64,000 nt of DNA from SHZI01 sp963802215. GTDB lineage: Bacteria > Pseudomonadota > Gammaproteobacteria > Steroidobacterales > GCA-2729495. The stretch lies in the NCBI GenBank assembly GCA_963802215.1, contig CAWDHQ010000002.1:248001-312000 (forward strand), in the 5' to 3' direction. The notes beneath the pieces are model-generated. The model saw only the letters and a list, made by a program, of their open reading frames with translations. It ran no database searches and was not told where the DNA came from. Of this stretch, positions 28,501 to 35,887 are shown piece by piece; the stretch's first letter is position 1, and each line of letters starts with the position of its first letter. Position numbers and translations under genes: made by a program.

Positions 28501-28652
28501 CCGAACTCGGCGGCGAGGCGTCCGACGGCGGTGGCCCCGGCGCCCGGGGAGCTGGTGATCGCGCCAAGCAGCAGGGCCGCGATACCTGGTGCGGCCAGAC
28601 GGGGCCAGCGGCGGCTGGCACGCACGGGCAGGGCGAGGTCCGGTTGCTGCAT
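22524..28652 (-). CDS. SpvB/RHS-repeat polymorphic toxin-like protein
   Basis: A 2042-residue exported giant. A signal-like N-terminus (to about 42) is followed by a SpvB domain (about 45-330, with YVVPISVAAGRGGLRPGISLRY). Next come FG-GAP/VCBS repeats (about 335-720; FADHDGDGDADLYI, VDVDGDGLDDLVYAR, DFDGDGRQDLLIM), then many YD/RHS repeats (about 1050-1750). The RHS core ends with LNRYAYVAGNPTSLVDPSG at about 1772. The remaining 270 residues are the variable tail: a glycine/alanine-rich membrane-like stretch, then a segment with GMHDVFQVRIDQLGGDRFG. The tail matches no toxin fold I recognise. RHS shells encapsulate and auto-release their C-terminal domain. Confidence 0.88.
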   Translation of the reverse strand: MQQPDLALPVRASRRWPRLAAPGIAALLLGAITSSPGAGATAVGRLAAEFGVDPAGAATYVVPISVAAGRGGLRPGISLRYVSHDGDGLAGVGFTVAGLSRVTRCPLTIAVDGQTQGVRFAAGDRFCLDGQPLILVAGTYGADGAEYRTEVNNLKRVISRGRQASGPASFEVQHPDGLTWHYGNDADSRFEAVGTSGEVREWAINQVSDKFSNQISYTWIDDQVTGEALPGEIRWSGDASGSGARLRLVFGYEARPAEDQGQMHRWGASWQRLQRLSSIRYEFDGGSGFGLVHRYALTYTTGNGPGSGRSQLAGIEQCGPTECLPPTTFSWQTGVTGFEPAVAGPTDPLAGEAVFADHDGDGDADLYIPLNAGGTVRWHVRLANAAAAGVYAGSPVNTGVARYGTGRALEFDGDGRRDLLAQGSGSPATWFVHRSTGTGAFLPAVNTGLTNATVPAPLVVDVDGDGLDDLVYAREYLVRIRRNTGSGFGPELTTTVGTTVNGGATLLPLLAGVGGAPDFDGDGRQDLLIMRGSFNLTGPPWYYEGFISTGTGFQSLFTTPAALDAVALDLNGDGLTDIAYRDRALGWQTRRSLGNSLALPDATGFATSSGQVVRSLDVDGDGREDLLRHLDAGTWRVHLAGGGPGPAFSNSDTTRYFDIAGGPAPGGTARLVPADVTGDGLVDLVFTEGTGRWQVRRHSGPRPDLLVGATDGLGNVFQPAYQALGSFAGYAREGTAGAAGEYLLRGGALPVVTAFTANDGIGGTYTTRYDYWNGRVNRLGRGFLGFEKIRSTDSRYASLHGVAVFNEVTFRQDFPFIGAQDLVTTQRSDGRKLTERNPTWSSRAQPAAAGDAAGDHHFPYLQAETLEEFESDPDGGGLGQLARTTRRTLTWDFNHGAPVREATSVSSPASSTVFNTTVTSVYDETARVAQYCLGLPLRVDTTRDISSASGSTRTTQYTWSSANCRQLTETTGAPGPLARQLVSTRTWNSLGQLTELSRGPADFSAPERRTTWNYQSWSDRPMTEIALIAGQSGPVVRYGWNYGLDVATWRRSPRGLVTRWAWDDFARLRQETRPDGPATTWSYTRCSGTCFSSRGEYQLRAERSDGHVSTTVHDPYGRTVGQESSLVSGQASRQITEYDALGRIGRQTVPYVSGEPQYWVESRHDPRGDKRAEDRPADEGGGSSSSSWNSNVLTRTVRDAENRISTRILDAEGRLLSVTSATGGTASYSYTAFGELASVTDANGTRTTLSYDERGLPTAVDSPDTGRRVSEYNAFGELIAQRDAATPANVISFSYDQLGRLTRRDDSGQGTTTWEFHQATGPLLGLPSRVVAPVGASPAGFIEQYAYDSLGRRTAVTTTVDGVSHVTNYGWDDLGRVTSMVYPATVDGARLYLAFRYDAGHLDAIDHDITAGGGMWLHLYDAKGQDALGRERLVRLGSYTTVDEQRDYDRASTRLKSIRTGPGLGSQRQNYAYVWDKVGNLRQRRDANQNLTEEFTYDEENRLQSARLNGALTLALSYDAGGRIRSKSDVGTYSYGSTHPGAVAAVAGGPAGSRSYAYDANGNMSARAGKPITWHPFPLPKRIEHGTGDYAEFDYGPDRQRIRQVARTGGASVTTWYIGPHFEVEVRGTQRRYRSTVFANGEAVYSQVEQSNPSVFDAYLLHRDHQGSVDVLSRVIGGGRQTLTQRFDAFGKRRNPNWSADPADLLASEPHFIERGYTGHEHLDNVRLIHMNGRLQDPVLGTMLAPDPVLGNLLNPQSLNRYAYVAGNPTSLVDPSGFFLGRIGKFFKRLVSGIGSLVRRVVENYGREILAAVAGFYTGGAASQWYLASAPAATAVGAGTVGAIAGGAVAGGIVTGDLRGVAVGAVAGAGFGAVGTAYGNSWSAGRILASGVAGGTAAKVGGGEFGEGFAYSGVAATFGYTYDRIVNYGATWGSGGPAQGKQRFDMPIEGANNFAESRPVVDAGTFTGEGGRLSRFMNRVPGMNAIAGMHDVFQVRIDQLGGDRFGSFLRSSLNFPGMPVAAGLTYPALFDGAPSVALAVED

Positions 28653-28798
28653 GATTTCCTCCGGAAGCGGTGACTGATTGCGGAGGTGTATGAGAGCAAT
28701 CGCGTCATGCCCCGCGCGACGTGCAAAACCGCCGGCTTGCGCGGGATTCGCCCGGCCACGGGAGAATCCGGGGAAAGACCTGGGTTATCCTGCCGCCG

Positions 28799-29551
28799 AT
28801 GAAGAAGTTCCTGAAATACGGCCTCGGGGGGCTCATCGTCGCCCTGGTGGTCGTCATGGGCGGCTGGCTGGCATGGTCAAAGCTCAACGAAGCTGCTCCC
28901 GCACCCGAGGCCGTCGCGGCGCTGGTGCCGGACGACGCCGTGAGTGTCGAGGATGGCGAGTTCGTCGTCTTCAGGCCGGCCGGCGTGATGCCGGAGACGG
29001 GCGTGATCGTCTACCCCGGGGCCGGCTGCGACGTGCGCGGCTATTCCCCCGTGCTGCGGCGGCTGGCGGCGCGGGGCTATCTCGTCGTTGCGGTCCCCAT
29101 GCCCCTCAACATGGCCATCTTCGGCGCCAGCCGGGCAGACGACGTGCGTGCCGCATTTCCCGACGTGAAACGCTGGGTGATCGCGGGCCACTCCATGGGC
29201 GGCGCCATGGCGGCGCGCTATGCCCATCGGCATCCGGACGACCTGGCCGGGCTGATCATCTGGGATTCGCGGCCCGCGGAGAGCGACACGCTCGTGGACC
29301 TCAGGTACCCCGTTTGGCACATACACCGGGCCACTGCCGACGGCCGACCGCCGGAGAAGTTCGAGAAGTACCGCAACCTCTTTCCCGCCACGAGCACCTG
29401 GGTGCCGCTCCCGGGCGGCATCCACATGCAGTTCGGGTCCTTCGTCGGCGGCACCTACAAGGAAGAGTGGACGGCGACGATCACCCGCGAAGAACAGCAG
29501 GACCAGGTGGTTACCGGGACGCTGAACGCGCTCCTCGCGATGTCGGAATGA
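28799..29551 (+). CDS. Membrane-anchored alpha/beta hydrolase
   Basis: A 250-residue alpha/beta-hydrolase with an N-terminal membrane helix (LGGLIVALVVVMGGWLAW). The nucleophile elbow is GHSMGG (serine about 147), the acid is probably D in LIIWDSRPAE, and the histidine probably lies in PGGIHMQFG near the C-terminus. The layout fits the alpha/beta-hydrolase_5-like family; substrate unknown. The ATG at 28799 starts a normal signal-anchor, and an upstream frame extension to 28721 looks non-coding. It is divergent from the RHS gene and its stop is one base from a REP. Confidence 0.82.
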   Translation: MKKFLKYGLGGLIVALVVVMGGWLAWSKLNEAAPAPEAVAALVPDDAVSVEDGEFVVFRPAGVMPETGVIVYPGAGCDVRGYSPVLRRLAARGYLVVAVPMPLNMAIFGASRADDVRAAFPDVKRWVIAGHSMGGAMAARYAHRHPDDLAGLIIWDSRPAESDTLVDLRYPVWHIHRATADGRPPEKFEKYRNLFPATSTWVPLPGGIHMQFGSFVGGTYKEEWTATITREEQQDQVVTGTLNALLAMSE

Positions 29552-29552
29552 G

Positions 29553-29586
29553 TCGCGGCTGAAGCCGCTCCTACAGCCGCTCCTAC
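29553..29586 (-). repeat. REP unit plus partial tandem copy
   Basis: A complete minus-strand REP (29553-29574) is followed by a 12-base duplication of its head half (29575-29586, AGCCGCTCCTAC). The TAG of the partial copy is the stop codon of the J-domain gene (29583-29585). Confidence 0.85.
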
Positions 29587-30275
29587 GCGCGGGTGGCGAT
29601 GAAGCCGCCTCGCGAGCGGCGGAAGCGGACGGTGACGTACTCGGCGTGGATCAGCCAGCGCCAGTCGCGCTGGTCGTTGTCCTTGCACGCCACCACACGG
29701 GTGAGTGCGACCAGCGGCTCGCAGTCCACCTTGATCACCTTGGTCACCGGCAGCGCGCTGTTCGTCACGAAGAGCAGGCCGTGCAGCGACAGGTCCCGCG
29801 TCTCCCCCGGAAATGGCCCCTGTCCCGGCCAGCCGGTGAAGTAGGTGAGACCGATCCGGCGCGGCACGCGGCTGACGGCCCGCTGACCCGAGTCGAGCCG
29901 CTCCCGCACCGCCGGCGCCAGGGGCGAGTTGCAGGTCGTGCAGGTTGCGGTGGAATGGATGCGGCCGGTGAACCCGTGGGTGGCGCCACAGAAGGGACAG
30001 GCGGGAGCCGGCGGCGGCGTGACTGGTGCGGGCCCGGCCGCTTCCCGCGATCTGGCGGCGACTGCTCTCCACGCCTCGTCGTAGGCCGCCCGCTTCGCCG
30101 GGTCGCTGAGCACGGCGTAGGCCTCATTGATCAGCGTGGCGGTGTAGTGGTCACCGCCCAGATCCGGGTGCCGGCGCAGTTTCATCATCAGGGTCCGGTA
30201 GCTGGACTGGATGATTTCCTCTGGCGCATCCGGTTGGACGTGCAGGATGCGGTAAAGGTTGCGCCGGTTCTCCAT
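29583..30275 (-). CDS. J-domain / zinc-ribbon / PilZ fusion protein
   Basis: A 230-residue cytoplasmic protein with three parts. The J domain (about 5-67) carries the HPD motif (R-H36-P-D38) that stimulates Hsp70 ATPase. A zinc ribbon has C93-x2-C96 and C112-x2-C115. The C-terminal PilZ-type domain (about 135-228) has R136-V-P-R-R140 and D161-L-S-L-H-G166, matching the cyclic-di-GMP-binding consensus RxxxR and [DN]xSxxG. This suggests a co-chaperone whose activity responds to cyclic di-GMP, although no binding is proven. The stop codon is the TAG of a REP head. Confidence 0.82.
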   Translation of the reverse strand: MENRRNLYRILHVQPDAPEEIIQSSYRTLMMKLRRHPDLGGDHYTATLINEAYAVLSDPAKRAAYDEAWRAVAARSREAAGPAPVTPPPAPACPFCGATHGFTGRIHSTATCTTCNSPLAPAVRERLDSGQRAVSRVPRRIGLTYFTGWPGQGPFPGETRDLSLHGLLFVTNSALPVTKVIKVDCEPLVALTRVVACKDNDQRDWRWLIHAEYVTVRFRRSRGGFIATRA

Positions 30276-30438
30276 GGGCGAGAAAGGTTAAATTGCCTGC
30301 GCGGGAAGGTCTGTGCCCAAGGTCAAGGATAGCGCCGGACGCCTGCCAGGAAGCCGGAATTGCAGGGCCTGGCGCCCTGCGGCGAACCGGCCCGGGCCCC
30401 GGAATCGCCACCGGGCGTGAAGTGGCGTATGGTGGCGC

Positions 30439-30744
30439 ATGGTTCCCTCAAGCGCCCCCGCCCGCAAGCCCAACCCCCTGGACGACGAGCCGTTCACGCT
30501 CAAGTCCATCGCCAAGTCCGAGGCCCCGGCCGGGGCCGACACCGAGAACTGGCACCGCTACGTCATCACCCAGGGCCACAACACCATCGTGGGGCAGTTG
30601 CAGGGCAGCCGTGCGAACACCGAACGGGCCGTCATGGAGATCATCGACCGGCTGAACGAGCGCCGCCGGGGCAAGACCGGCCGCGTGCAGCTGAGCCCGG
30701 GACGCAAGAAGAAGGGCGCCACGCCCCCGCCGTCCGACGACTGA
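30439..30744 (+). CDS. Small conserved-looking hypothetical protein
   Basis: A 101-residue, hydrophilic, probably cytoplasmic protein. The centre (ENWHRYVITQGHNTIVGQLQGSRANTERAVMEIIDRLNERRR, about 36-77) looks like a compact folded domain, with disordered ends: a Pro/Ala-rich N-terminus and a basic C-terminus containing RKKKG. Family membership is not recognised. Its stop is 10 bases from the convergent MATE gene. The ATG at 30439 follows a GGCGTATGGTGG stretch, a weak ribosome site. Confidence 0.7.
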   Translation: MVPSSAPARKPNPLDDEPFTLKSIAKSEAPAGADTENWHRYVITQGHNTIVGQLQGSRANTERAVMEIIDRLNERRRGKTGRVQLSPGRKKKGATPPPSDD

Positions 30745-30754
30745 GCTTCCCCGC

Positions 30755-32158
30755 TTACGCCCTCTGGCCGGCCGTGTCCGGCTCCGTCGATTTTGGTTCC
30801 GGCTGCTTCGCCATCGTGTCCCGCAGTGCGAAGCGGAACCAGAGGGCGCCGATGCCACCCGAGATGAAATTGGCGCTCGCCGCGGCGACGAAGATGCCGA
30901 TGATGCCGAAGAACTGGGACAGCACCCAGGCCAGCGGCGCGTACACCGCGATGGTCCTCGACATGGACACCCACATGGCGGCCATCGGCTTGCCCAGCGC
31001 GTTCAATGCGCCGTTCACCGTCATGCCGCAGCCGAGCGCCATGTAGCTCAACGGCACGATGTGCATGTGGAGCAGCGCGGTTTCCCTTGCTGTGCCCTCC
31101 AGCCCGAACAGGCTGGCGATCAGGCCGCCGAACAACTGCATGAAGATGGCGACTCCGATGCCATACATGAGCGAGAAACGGTAGGCGAAATTCACGCCGT
31201 CCCGCACCCGGTCCAGGCGCTTGGCACCGAAGTTCTGGCCCACGAAGGGCGTCATGGCCGCCGACAGCGCCATCATCGCCAGGACAGTCAGGCCCTCGAG
31301 CCGCGAAGCCATGCCGAAGCCGGCGACGGATTCCGGCCCGAAGGTGGCGATCTGGCTCGTGATGAATGCCGTGGTGACCGGTGCCACCAGGCTGCTCGTC
31401 AGCGACGGCAGGCCCACGTGCAGTATCCGGCGCCAGGAGTCCATGAGTTGGTCGAGGGCGAGATGCCGGAAGTCCACCAGCTTCTCCCGGTACACGACGA
31501 AGAATGCCGAGGCGCACATGGTGAGTGCGTTCGACAGCACGCCGCCGAGTGCCGCGCCCTCGATCTCCATGCGCGGGAAGCCGAAGAGGCCGAAGATCAG
31601 AATCGGATCGATGATCACGTTCAGCACGGCGGCCGTGGTCATGATCATCGCCGGGCGTTTCGCATCGCCCGAGGCCCGCAGCACCGAGTTCGCGATCATT
31701 GGCGCCACCAGGAAAATGCCGCCCCAGTAGTAGATCTGCATGTAGCGGTGGATGAAGGGCAGGACCTTCTCGTCGGCGCCCAGCAGCCTGAACAGCGGGT
31801 CGATGGTGTTCAGGCCGATGATCAGGACGACCACGCCGCAGATCACGCCCAGCATCATCGCGTGGGCGGTGATCCGTTTCACTTCCTCCCGGTTTCCCGA
31901 ACCGAACAGCCGCGACACGACTGCGGACGTGCCGACGCCCAGTGACATGGCGATGGCGCCGACGATGAAGCTGACGGGAAAGGTGAAGCTCACCGCCGCC
32001 AGCTGTTCCGTGCTGATGCGTGCGACGAAGAATGCCCCCGCCACGTTGTTCACCACGATGGCCATCATGCCGAGCATCATCGGCAGCATCAGGGAGAAGA
32101 TGGCGGTGCTGACGGGGCCTTCGGTGAGGCGGGCGCCCTTGCCTTGAGGTGGTTTCAT
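30755..32158 (-). CDS. MATE-family multidrug/metabolite efflux protein
   Basis: A 467-residue inner-membrane protein with about 12 helices in two similar halves, the MATE arrangement. The N-terminal stretch GPVSTAIFSLMLPMMLGMMAIVVNN and the internal VAGFGMASRLEGLTVLAMMALSAAMTPFVGQNFGA are typical. It would export cationic compounds in exchange for H+ or Na+. The substrate is unknown. The ATG at 32158 follows an in-frame-free upstream region. It is the last gene before a loop-variant REP at 32170. Confidence 0.9.
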   Translation of the reverse strand: MKPPQGKGARLTEGPVSTAIFSLMLPMMLGMMAIVVNNVAGAFFVARISTEQLAAVSFTFPVSFIVGAIAMSLGVGTSAVVSRLFGSGNREEVKRITAHAMMLGVICGVVVLIIGLNTIDPLFRLLGADEKVLPFIHRYMQIYYWGGIFLVAPMIANSVLRASGDAKRPAMIMTTAAVLNVIIDPILIFGLFGFPRMEIEGAALGGVLSNALTMCASAFFVVYREKLVDFRHLALDQLMDSWRRILHVGLPSLTSSLVAPVTTAFITSQIATFGPESVAGFGMASRLEGLTVLAMMALSAAMTPFVGQNFGAKRLDRVRDGVNFAYRFSLMYGIGVAIFMQLFGGLIASLFGLEGTARETALLHMHIVPLSYMALGCGMTVNGALNALGKPMAAMWVSMSRTIAVYAPLAWVLSQFFGIIGIFVAAASANFISGGIGALWFRFALRDTMAKQPEPKSTEPDTAGQRA

Positions 32159-32169
32159 GGAGATATCGA

Positions 32170-32191
32170 TCGCGCCGGTCGGCGCTCCTAC
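32170..32191 (-). repeat. Variant REP unit overlapping an aldehyde dehydrogenase stop
   Basis: A 22-bp element with REP stems (GCGCC / GGCGC) and the GTAG head, but with a GGTC loop in place of TGAA. The TAG at 32188-32190 is the stop codon of the downstream-end aldehyde dehydrogenase gene on the minus strand. Confidence 0.65.
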
Positions 32192-33651
32192 GGGGCGTCG
32201 ACGCCCGCAATGCAGAGGTACTTGATCTCGAGGTAGTCCTCGATGCCGTACTTGGAACCCTCGCGGCCGTTGCCGGATTCCTTGATGCCCCCGAACGGGG
32301 CGACTTCAGTGGAAATGAGGCCCGTGTTGAGCCCCACGATGCCGTACTCGAGCGCCTCGGGAACCCGCCAGCTGCGGCCAAGGTCCTGCGTGTAGACGTA
32401 CGCCGCCAGCCCAAACTCTGTGTCGTTGGCGAGGCGGATCGCCTCGTCCTCGGTGCTGAAGCGGAACAGTGGAGCCAGGGGGCCGAAGGTTTCTTCCTTC
32501 GCTACCCGCATGCCGGCGGTCACGCCGGCGAGTACGGTGGGCTCGAAGAAGGTTCCGCCGAGCGCGTGGCGCCTGCCGCCCGTGAGCACCGTGGCGCCGT
32601 GGGCCACGGCATCGGCGATGTGCTCCTCCACCTTGGCTATGGCGGCCGCGTCGATCAGAGGGCCCTGGTCCTGTTCGCCCATGAGGCCGTCGCCAACCCG
32701 GAGCCGGGCCACCGCATCGGCCAGCTTGCGGGCGAAGGCGTCGTGCACGCCATCCTGCACGAGCAGGCGGTTCGCGCACACGCAGGTCTGGCCCGAGTTC
32801 CGGTACTTGCTGACGATGGCGCCAGCCACCGCAGCGTCGAGGTCCGCGTCGTCAAAGACGATGAACGGCGCATTGCCCCCAAGCTCCATCGAGACCTTCT
32901 TAACGGTCTGCGCGCACTGGGCCAGCAGCAGCTTGCCGGTGGCGGTGGAGCCGGTAAACGTCAGCTTGCGAACCAGTGGGTTGCCGGTCATCTCGCCGCC
33001 GATGGCACGTGCGTTGCCGGTGACCACATTCACGACGCCGGCGGGGATGCCGGCGCGGTGCGCAAGCTCCGCCAGGGCCAGAGCCGAGAAGGGAGTCTGG
33101 GATGCTGGCTTGATCACGATGGTGCAACCCGCCGCCAGGGCAGGGGCCAGCTTGCGGGCGATCATCGCCGACGGAAAATTCCACGGGGTAATCGCCGCAA
33201 CGACGCCCACCGGCTGCTTGAGGACGATGATTCGCCGGTCCTTCGCGAAACCCGGGATCACGTCCCCGTACACGCGTTTCGCCTCCTCGCTGAACCAGTC
33301 GAGGAAGCTGGCTGAGTAGGCGATCTCGCCGCGGGATTCCGCCAGGGGCTTGCCCTGCTCGGCGGTCATGATCCGCGCCAGGTCGTCCTGGTTCGCGAGC
33401 AGCAGGTCGTGAAGCTTGCGGAGGAGCCCCGCGCGTTCCCTGGCCGTGCGTGCGCGCCAGGCCGGCAGTGCCGCGTTGGCTGCCTCGATGGCGGCCCGTG
33501 CCTCGGTGGCGCCGCAATCGGGGACCGTGCCGAGATGCGCGCCCGAGGCCGGGTTGGTGACTGCAACCTCACCGCCGCCGGACGCGGCGATCCACTGGCC
33601 CGAGACGTAGGCCCGGGTGCGCAGCAGGTTGTTGTCGGTGAGTTTCAGCAT
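32188..33651 (-). CDS. gabD: NAD(P)-dependent succinate-semialdehyde dehydrogenase
   Basis: A 487-residue aldehyde dehydrogenase closest in pattern to GabD. The cofactor site is TPWNFPSAMIARK, with the glycine motif FTGSTATGK, the general base in MELGGNAPFIVF and the catalytic cysteine in NSGQTCVCANR. The ending PFGGIKESGNGREGSKYGIEDYLEIKY is also GabD-like. It oxidises succinate semialdehyde to succinate, as in 4-aminobutyrate breakdown. The start at 33651 is preceded by a 36-base gap to a divergent FAH-family gene. The frame stays open upstream but lies antisense to that gene and is a shadow. Confidence 0.88.
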   Translation of the reverse strand: MLKLTDNNLLRTRAYVSGQWIAASGGGEVAVTNPASGAHLGTVPDCGATEARAAIEAANAALPAWRARTARERAGLLRKLHDLLLANQDDLARIMTAEQGKPLAESRGEIAYSASFLDWFSEEAKRVYGDVIPGFAKDRRIIVLKQPVGVVAAITPWNFPSAMIARKLAPALAAGCTIVIKPASQTPFSALALAELAHRAGIPAGVVNVVTGNARAIGGEMTGNPLVRKLTFTGSTATGKLLLAQCAQTVKKVSMELGGNAPFIVFDDADLDAAVAGAIVSKYRNSGQTCVCANRLLVQDGVHDAFARKLADAVARLRVGDGLMGEQDQGPLIDAAAIAKVEEHIADAVAHGATVLTGGRRHALGGTFFEPTVLAGVTAGMRVAKEETFGPLAPLFRFSTEDEAIRLANDTEFGLAAYVYTQDLGRSWRVPEALEYGIVGLNTGLISTEVAPFGGIKESGNGREGSKYGIEDYLEIKYLCIAGVDAP

Positions 33652-33687
33652 GGGCGCGTGCCATGATACGGCAAGGAGATTGGCGCG

Positions 33688-34554
33688 ATGAAACTGGCGA
33701 GCATTCACGACGGGGCCGTCCCGACCTGGGGGCTGATCGAGGCCCGGGACCGGGATACGGGGGTCCGCCTGGCAACGCCCGCCCTGCGCAGGCAGTTTCC
33801 CGACCTGCGCAGCCTGCTGGCGGCGGGCGCCCTCCGCGACATCCTCCCGGCGCTGTCCGCTGCGCCTCTGCAGGACGTCGCCAGCGTGCGCTTCGCACCG
33901 GCCATCCCGAATCCGTCGCGGATCCTCTGCGTGGGAATCAACTACCTGGAGCACATTCATGAAATGGGCCGGGAGAAGCCGGACTACCCGACGCTCTTCA
34001 TCCGCTTCCCGGACACCCTCGTGGGACACGGCGAGGCCATCGTCCGGCCGCGGATCTCCACGCAGTTCGACTATGAGGGCGAGCTGGCGATCGTCATCGG
34101 GAAGTCCGCCCGGCACGTCAGCGCCGCGCAGGCGCTGGAACACGTTGCCGGCTATACCTGCTTCCTCGACGGGTCCGTCCGGGACTGGCAGCGGCACACC
34201 ACCCAGTTCACCCCCGGCAAGAACTTCCCTGCCACCGGCGGTTGCGGCCCATGGCTCGTGACCGCGGACGAGATCCCCGACCCCGCCGCGCTGCGGCTGG
34301 AGACGCGGGTCAACGGCGAGGTGCTGCAGCAGGCTCCCGTCAGCGACCTGTGCTTCGGGGTGCCCCGCATCATCGAGTACTGCTCCAGCTTCTGTGCGCT
34401 GAACCCGGGCGACATCATTGCCACCGGCACGCCGAGCGGCGTCGGCTTTGCCCGGAAGCCGCCGCGCTGGCTCGGACCCGGTGACACCGTGGAGGTGGAA
34501 ATCAGCGCCATCGGTATACTCCGGCACAAGGTTGTGGACGAGGCGGCGTCATGA
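33688..34554 (+). CDS. Fumarylacetoacetate hydrolase (FAH) family protein
   Basis: A 288-residue FAH-family enzyme. The metal-binding signature DYEGELAIVIG (about 130-140) gives the E-x-E acids, the aspartate is probably in FLDGSVRDWQ, and the conserved ending DIIATGTPSGVGF is present. Members hydrolyse or decarboxylate 2-oxo acids in aromatic degradation (acylpyruvase, 2-hydroxyhepta-dienedioate isomerase and similar). It is divergent from gabD, as in catabolic clusters. Its stop overlaps the next ATG by four bases. Confidence 0.88.
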   Translation: MKLASIHDGAVPTWGLIEARDRDTGVRLATPALRRQFPDLRSLLAAGALRDILPALSAAPLQDVASVRFAPAIPNPSRILCVGINYLEHIHEMGREKPDYPTLFIRFPDTLVGHGEAIVRPRISTQFDYEGELAIVIGKSARHVSAAQALEHVAGYTCFLDGSVRDWQRHTTQFTPGKNFPATGGCGPWLVTADEIPDPAALRLETRVNGEVLQQAPVSDLCFGVPRIIEYCSSFCALNPGDIIATGTPSGVGFARKPPRWLGPGDTVEVEISAIGILRHKVVDEAAS

Positions 34555-35255
34555 ACGGCAACAGCAATACCCTCCCGGCGATCGCACTGGCCCTCGGCAT
34601 CGTGGTTGCCGGCTATCTCATCGGCGAGGCGCTGGTGCAGACCCGTTCCAGCCAGCGTGCCGTGTCCGTGCGCGGCCTGGCCGAGCGCGAGGTGCCCGCC
34701 AACCTGGCGCTCTGGCCCATCGTCTTCACCGTCACGTCGGATGAGCTCGGCGATCTGCAGCGCAAGGTCGATGATGGCGTCGGGAAAGTGCGCACATTCC
34801 TTGCCAGCGATTTTCCCCCGGAGGAGATCAGCGTCTCGGCGCCCCGCGTGCAGGACCGGGAGGCCCAGGGAGCACGGGGTGACGGACGGCTTCTCGACCG
34901 CTTCACCGCCGAGGTCACGGTCACGGTGCGCACGAACAACATCGACGCCGCCAAGAAGGCGATCGAACGCAGTGGCGAGCTGGTCAAGCAGGGCGTCGCC
35001 GTCATTCGCAGCTACGAGTACAGCACGCAGTACCTGTTCACCGACCTCAACAGGATCAAGCCCGAGATGATCGCCGAGGCGACCAAGGATGCCCGCCGCG
35101 CGGCCGAGCAGTTCGCCGAGGACTCCGGCAGCACCGTCGGCGCCATCCGGACCGCACAGCAGGGGCTCTTTTCCATCGAGGACAGGGACCAGTTTTCCCC
35201 GGAATTCAAGAAGGTGCGAGTGGTCACGACGGTGGATTATTACCTGGGCGACTGA
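34551..35255 (+). CDS. SIMPL-domain envelope protein
   Basis: A 234-residue protein with an N-terminal membrane helix (LPAIALALGIVVAGYLIGEAL) and a SIMPL/DUF541 domain (about 38-230). The domain has the family start VSVRGLAEREVPANLA and the ending VRVVTTVDYYLGD. SIMPL proteins are periplasmic or surface proteins of uncertain function, some linked to stress. It overlaps the FAH-family gene by ATGA and is probably in the same operon, although no functional link is obvious. Confidence 0.85.
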   Translation: MNGNSNTLPAIALALGIVVAGYLIGEALVQTRSSQRAVSVRGLAEREVPANLALWPIVFTVTSDELGDLQRKVDDGVGKVRTFLASDFPPEEISVSAPRVQDREAQGARGDGRLLDRFTAEVTVTVRTNNIDAAKKAIERSGELVKQGVAVIRSYEYSTQYLFTDLNRIKPEMIAEATKDARRAAEQFAEDSGSTVGAIRTAQQGLFSIEDRDQFSPEFKKVRVVTTVDYYLGD

Positions 35256-35292
35256 CCCTGGAGCGTGGCGCCGGTTGCCGGCGCGCAACGAG

Positions 35293-35556
35293 GTGGATGA
35301 TTGGGGCCGGGCGGTGCTACGCTCACCAAACGAGAAAAAAGTCCGGAAGCGGAACGGACTGTACGAGGGTTGGGCAGTGCAGGATCAGGCGACGTTGCAG
35401 GCGATTCAGCTGGTGAGCCGGCAGGAAAATGCCCGGCTTACCACGACGGATCACCGGTTGCTCCGGGAACTTGCCAGGCAAGCCTCCGAAGAATCCCGGC
35501 GTGAGTACTGGCCCCAGATCTGGGGCGACTTCGCTGAACATTTCGATCCCCGCTGA
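35293..35556 (+). CDS. Possible small hypothetical protein
   Basis: An open frame of 87 codons from GTG 35293, with a shorter alternative from GTG 35377 (59 residues) that has a better ribosome site (GAGGG). The C-terminal half (RLTTTDHRLLRELARQASEESRREYWPQIWGDF) is amphipathic and protein-like. No family is recognised. It lies after the SIMPL gene on the same strand; coding status is uncertain. Confidence 0.4.
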   Translation: MDDWGRAVLRSPNEKKVRKRNGLYEGWAVQDQATLQAIQLVSRQENARLTTTDHRLLRELARQASEESRREYWPQIWGDFAEHFDPR

Positions 35557-35680
35557 CCGAAACCGTTTCGATATCCGGCTGACGCGAGGATTTCATCCAC
35601 GAGGATGATCCTTGTGGCAGTGCCTTCCGGTCGTGATCGCGACAGGAGGCAACACCAGTGACGGAAGGGGGGTCAGCGCA

Positions 35681-35887
35681 GTGAAAATGACAGAGACCCA
35701 TCTGCTCAGCCTGGATCGCGACAAGGTTGCCGAGCGCCTCGCGTTGCGACGGGCCTACCTCACGGGATGCACGGTCAGGACGGAATTGATCGAGCACAGC
35801 CGGCTCGTCCGGGTCGTGGATTACGCCGAGACCTACCGGGACGGCTGCTACGAGATCGCCGTCGCAGTTACCAAAGCGAAGGGCTAG
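35681..35887 (+). CDS. Small hypothetical protein
   Basis: A 68-residue protein starting at GTG 35681, ten bases after an AGGGGGG stretch; an ATG follows at 35687. The sequence (TETHLLSLDRDKVAERLALRRAYLTGC then VRVVDYAETYRDGCYEIAVAV) is compact, has two cysteines and no signal. No family is recognised. Its TAG stop lies within a CTAG palindrome that also holds the stop of the convergent UbiD-family gene. Confidence 0.5.
   Translation: MKMTETHLLSLDRDKVAERLALRRAYLTGCTVRTELIEHSRLVRVVDYAETYRDGCYEIAVAVTKAKG

Noticed and set aside
32188..34527. Extending gabD upstream to 34527
   Set aside because: The frame is open but runs antisense through the FAH-family gene; the normal GabD N-terminus begins at 33651.
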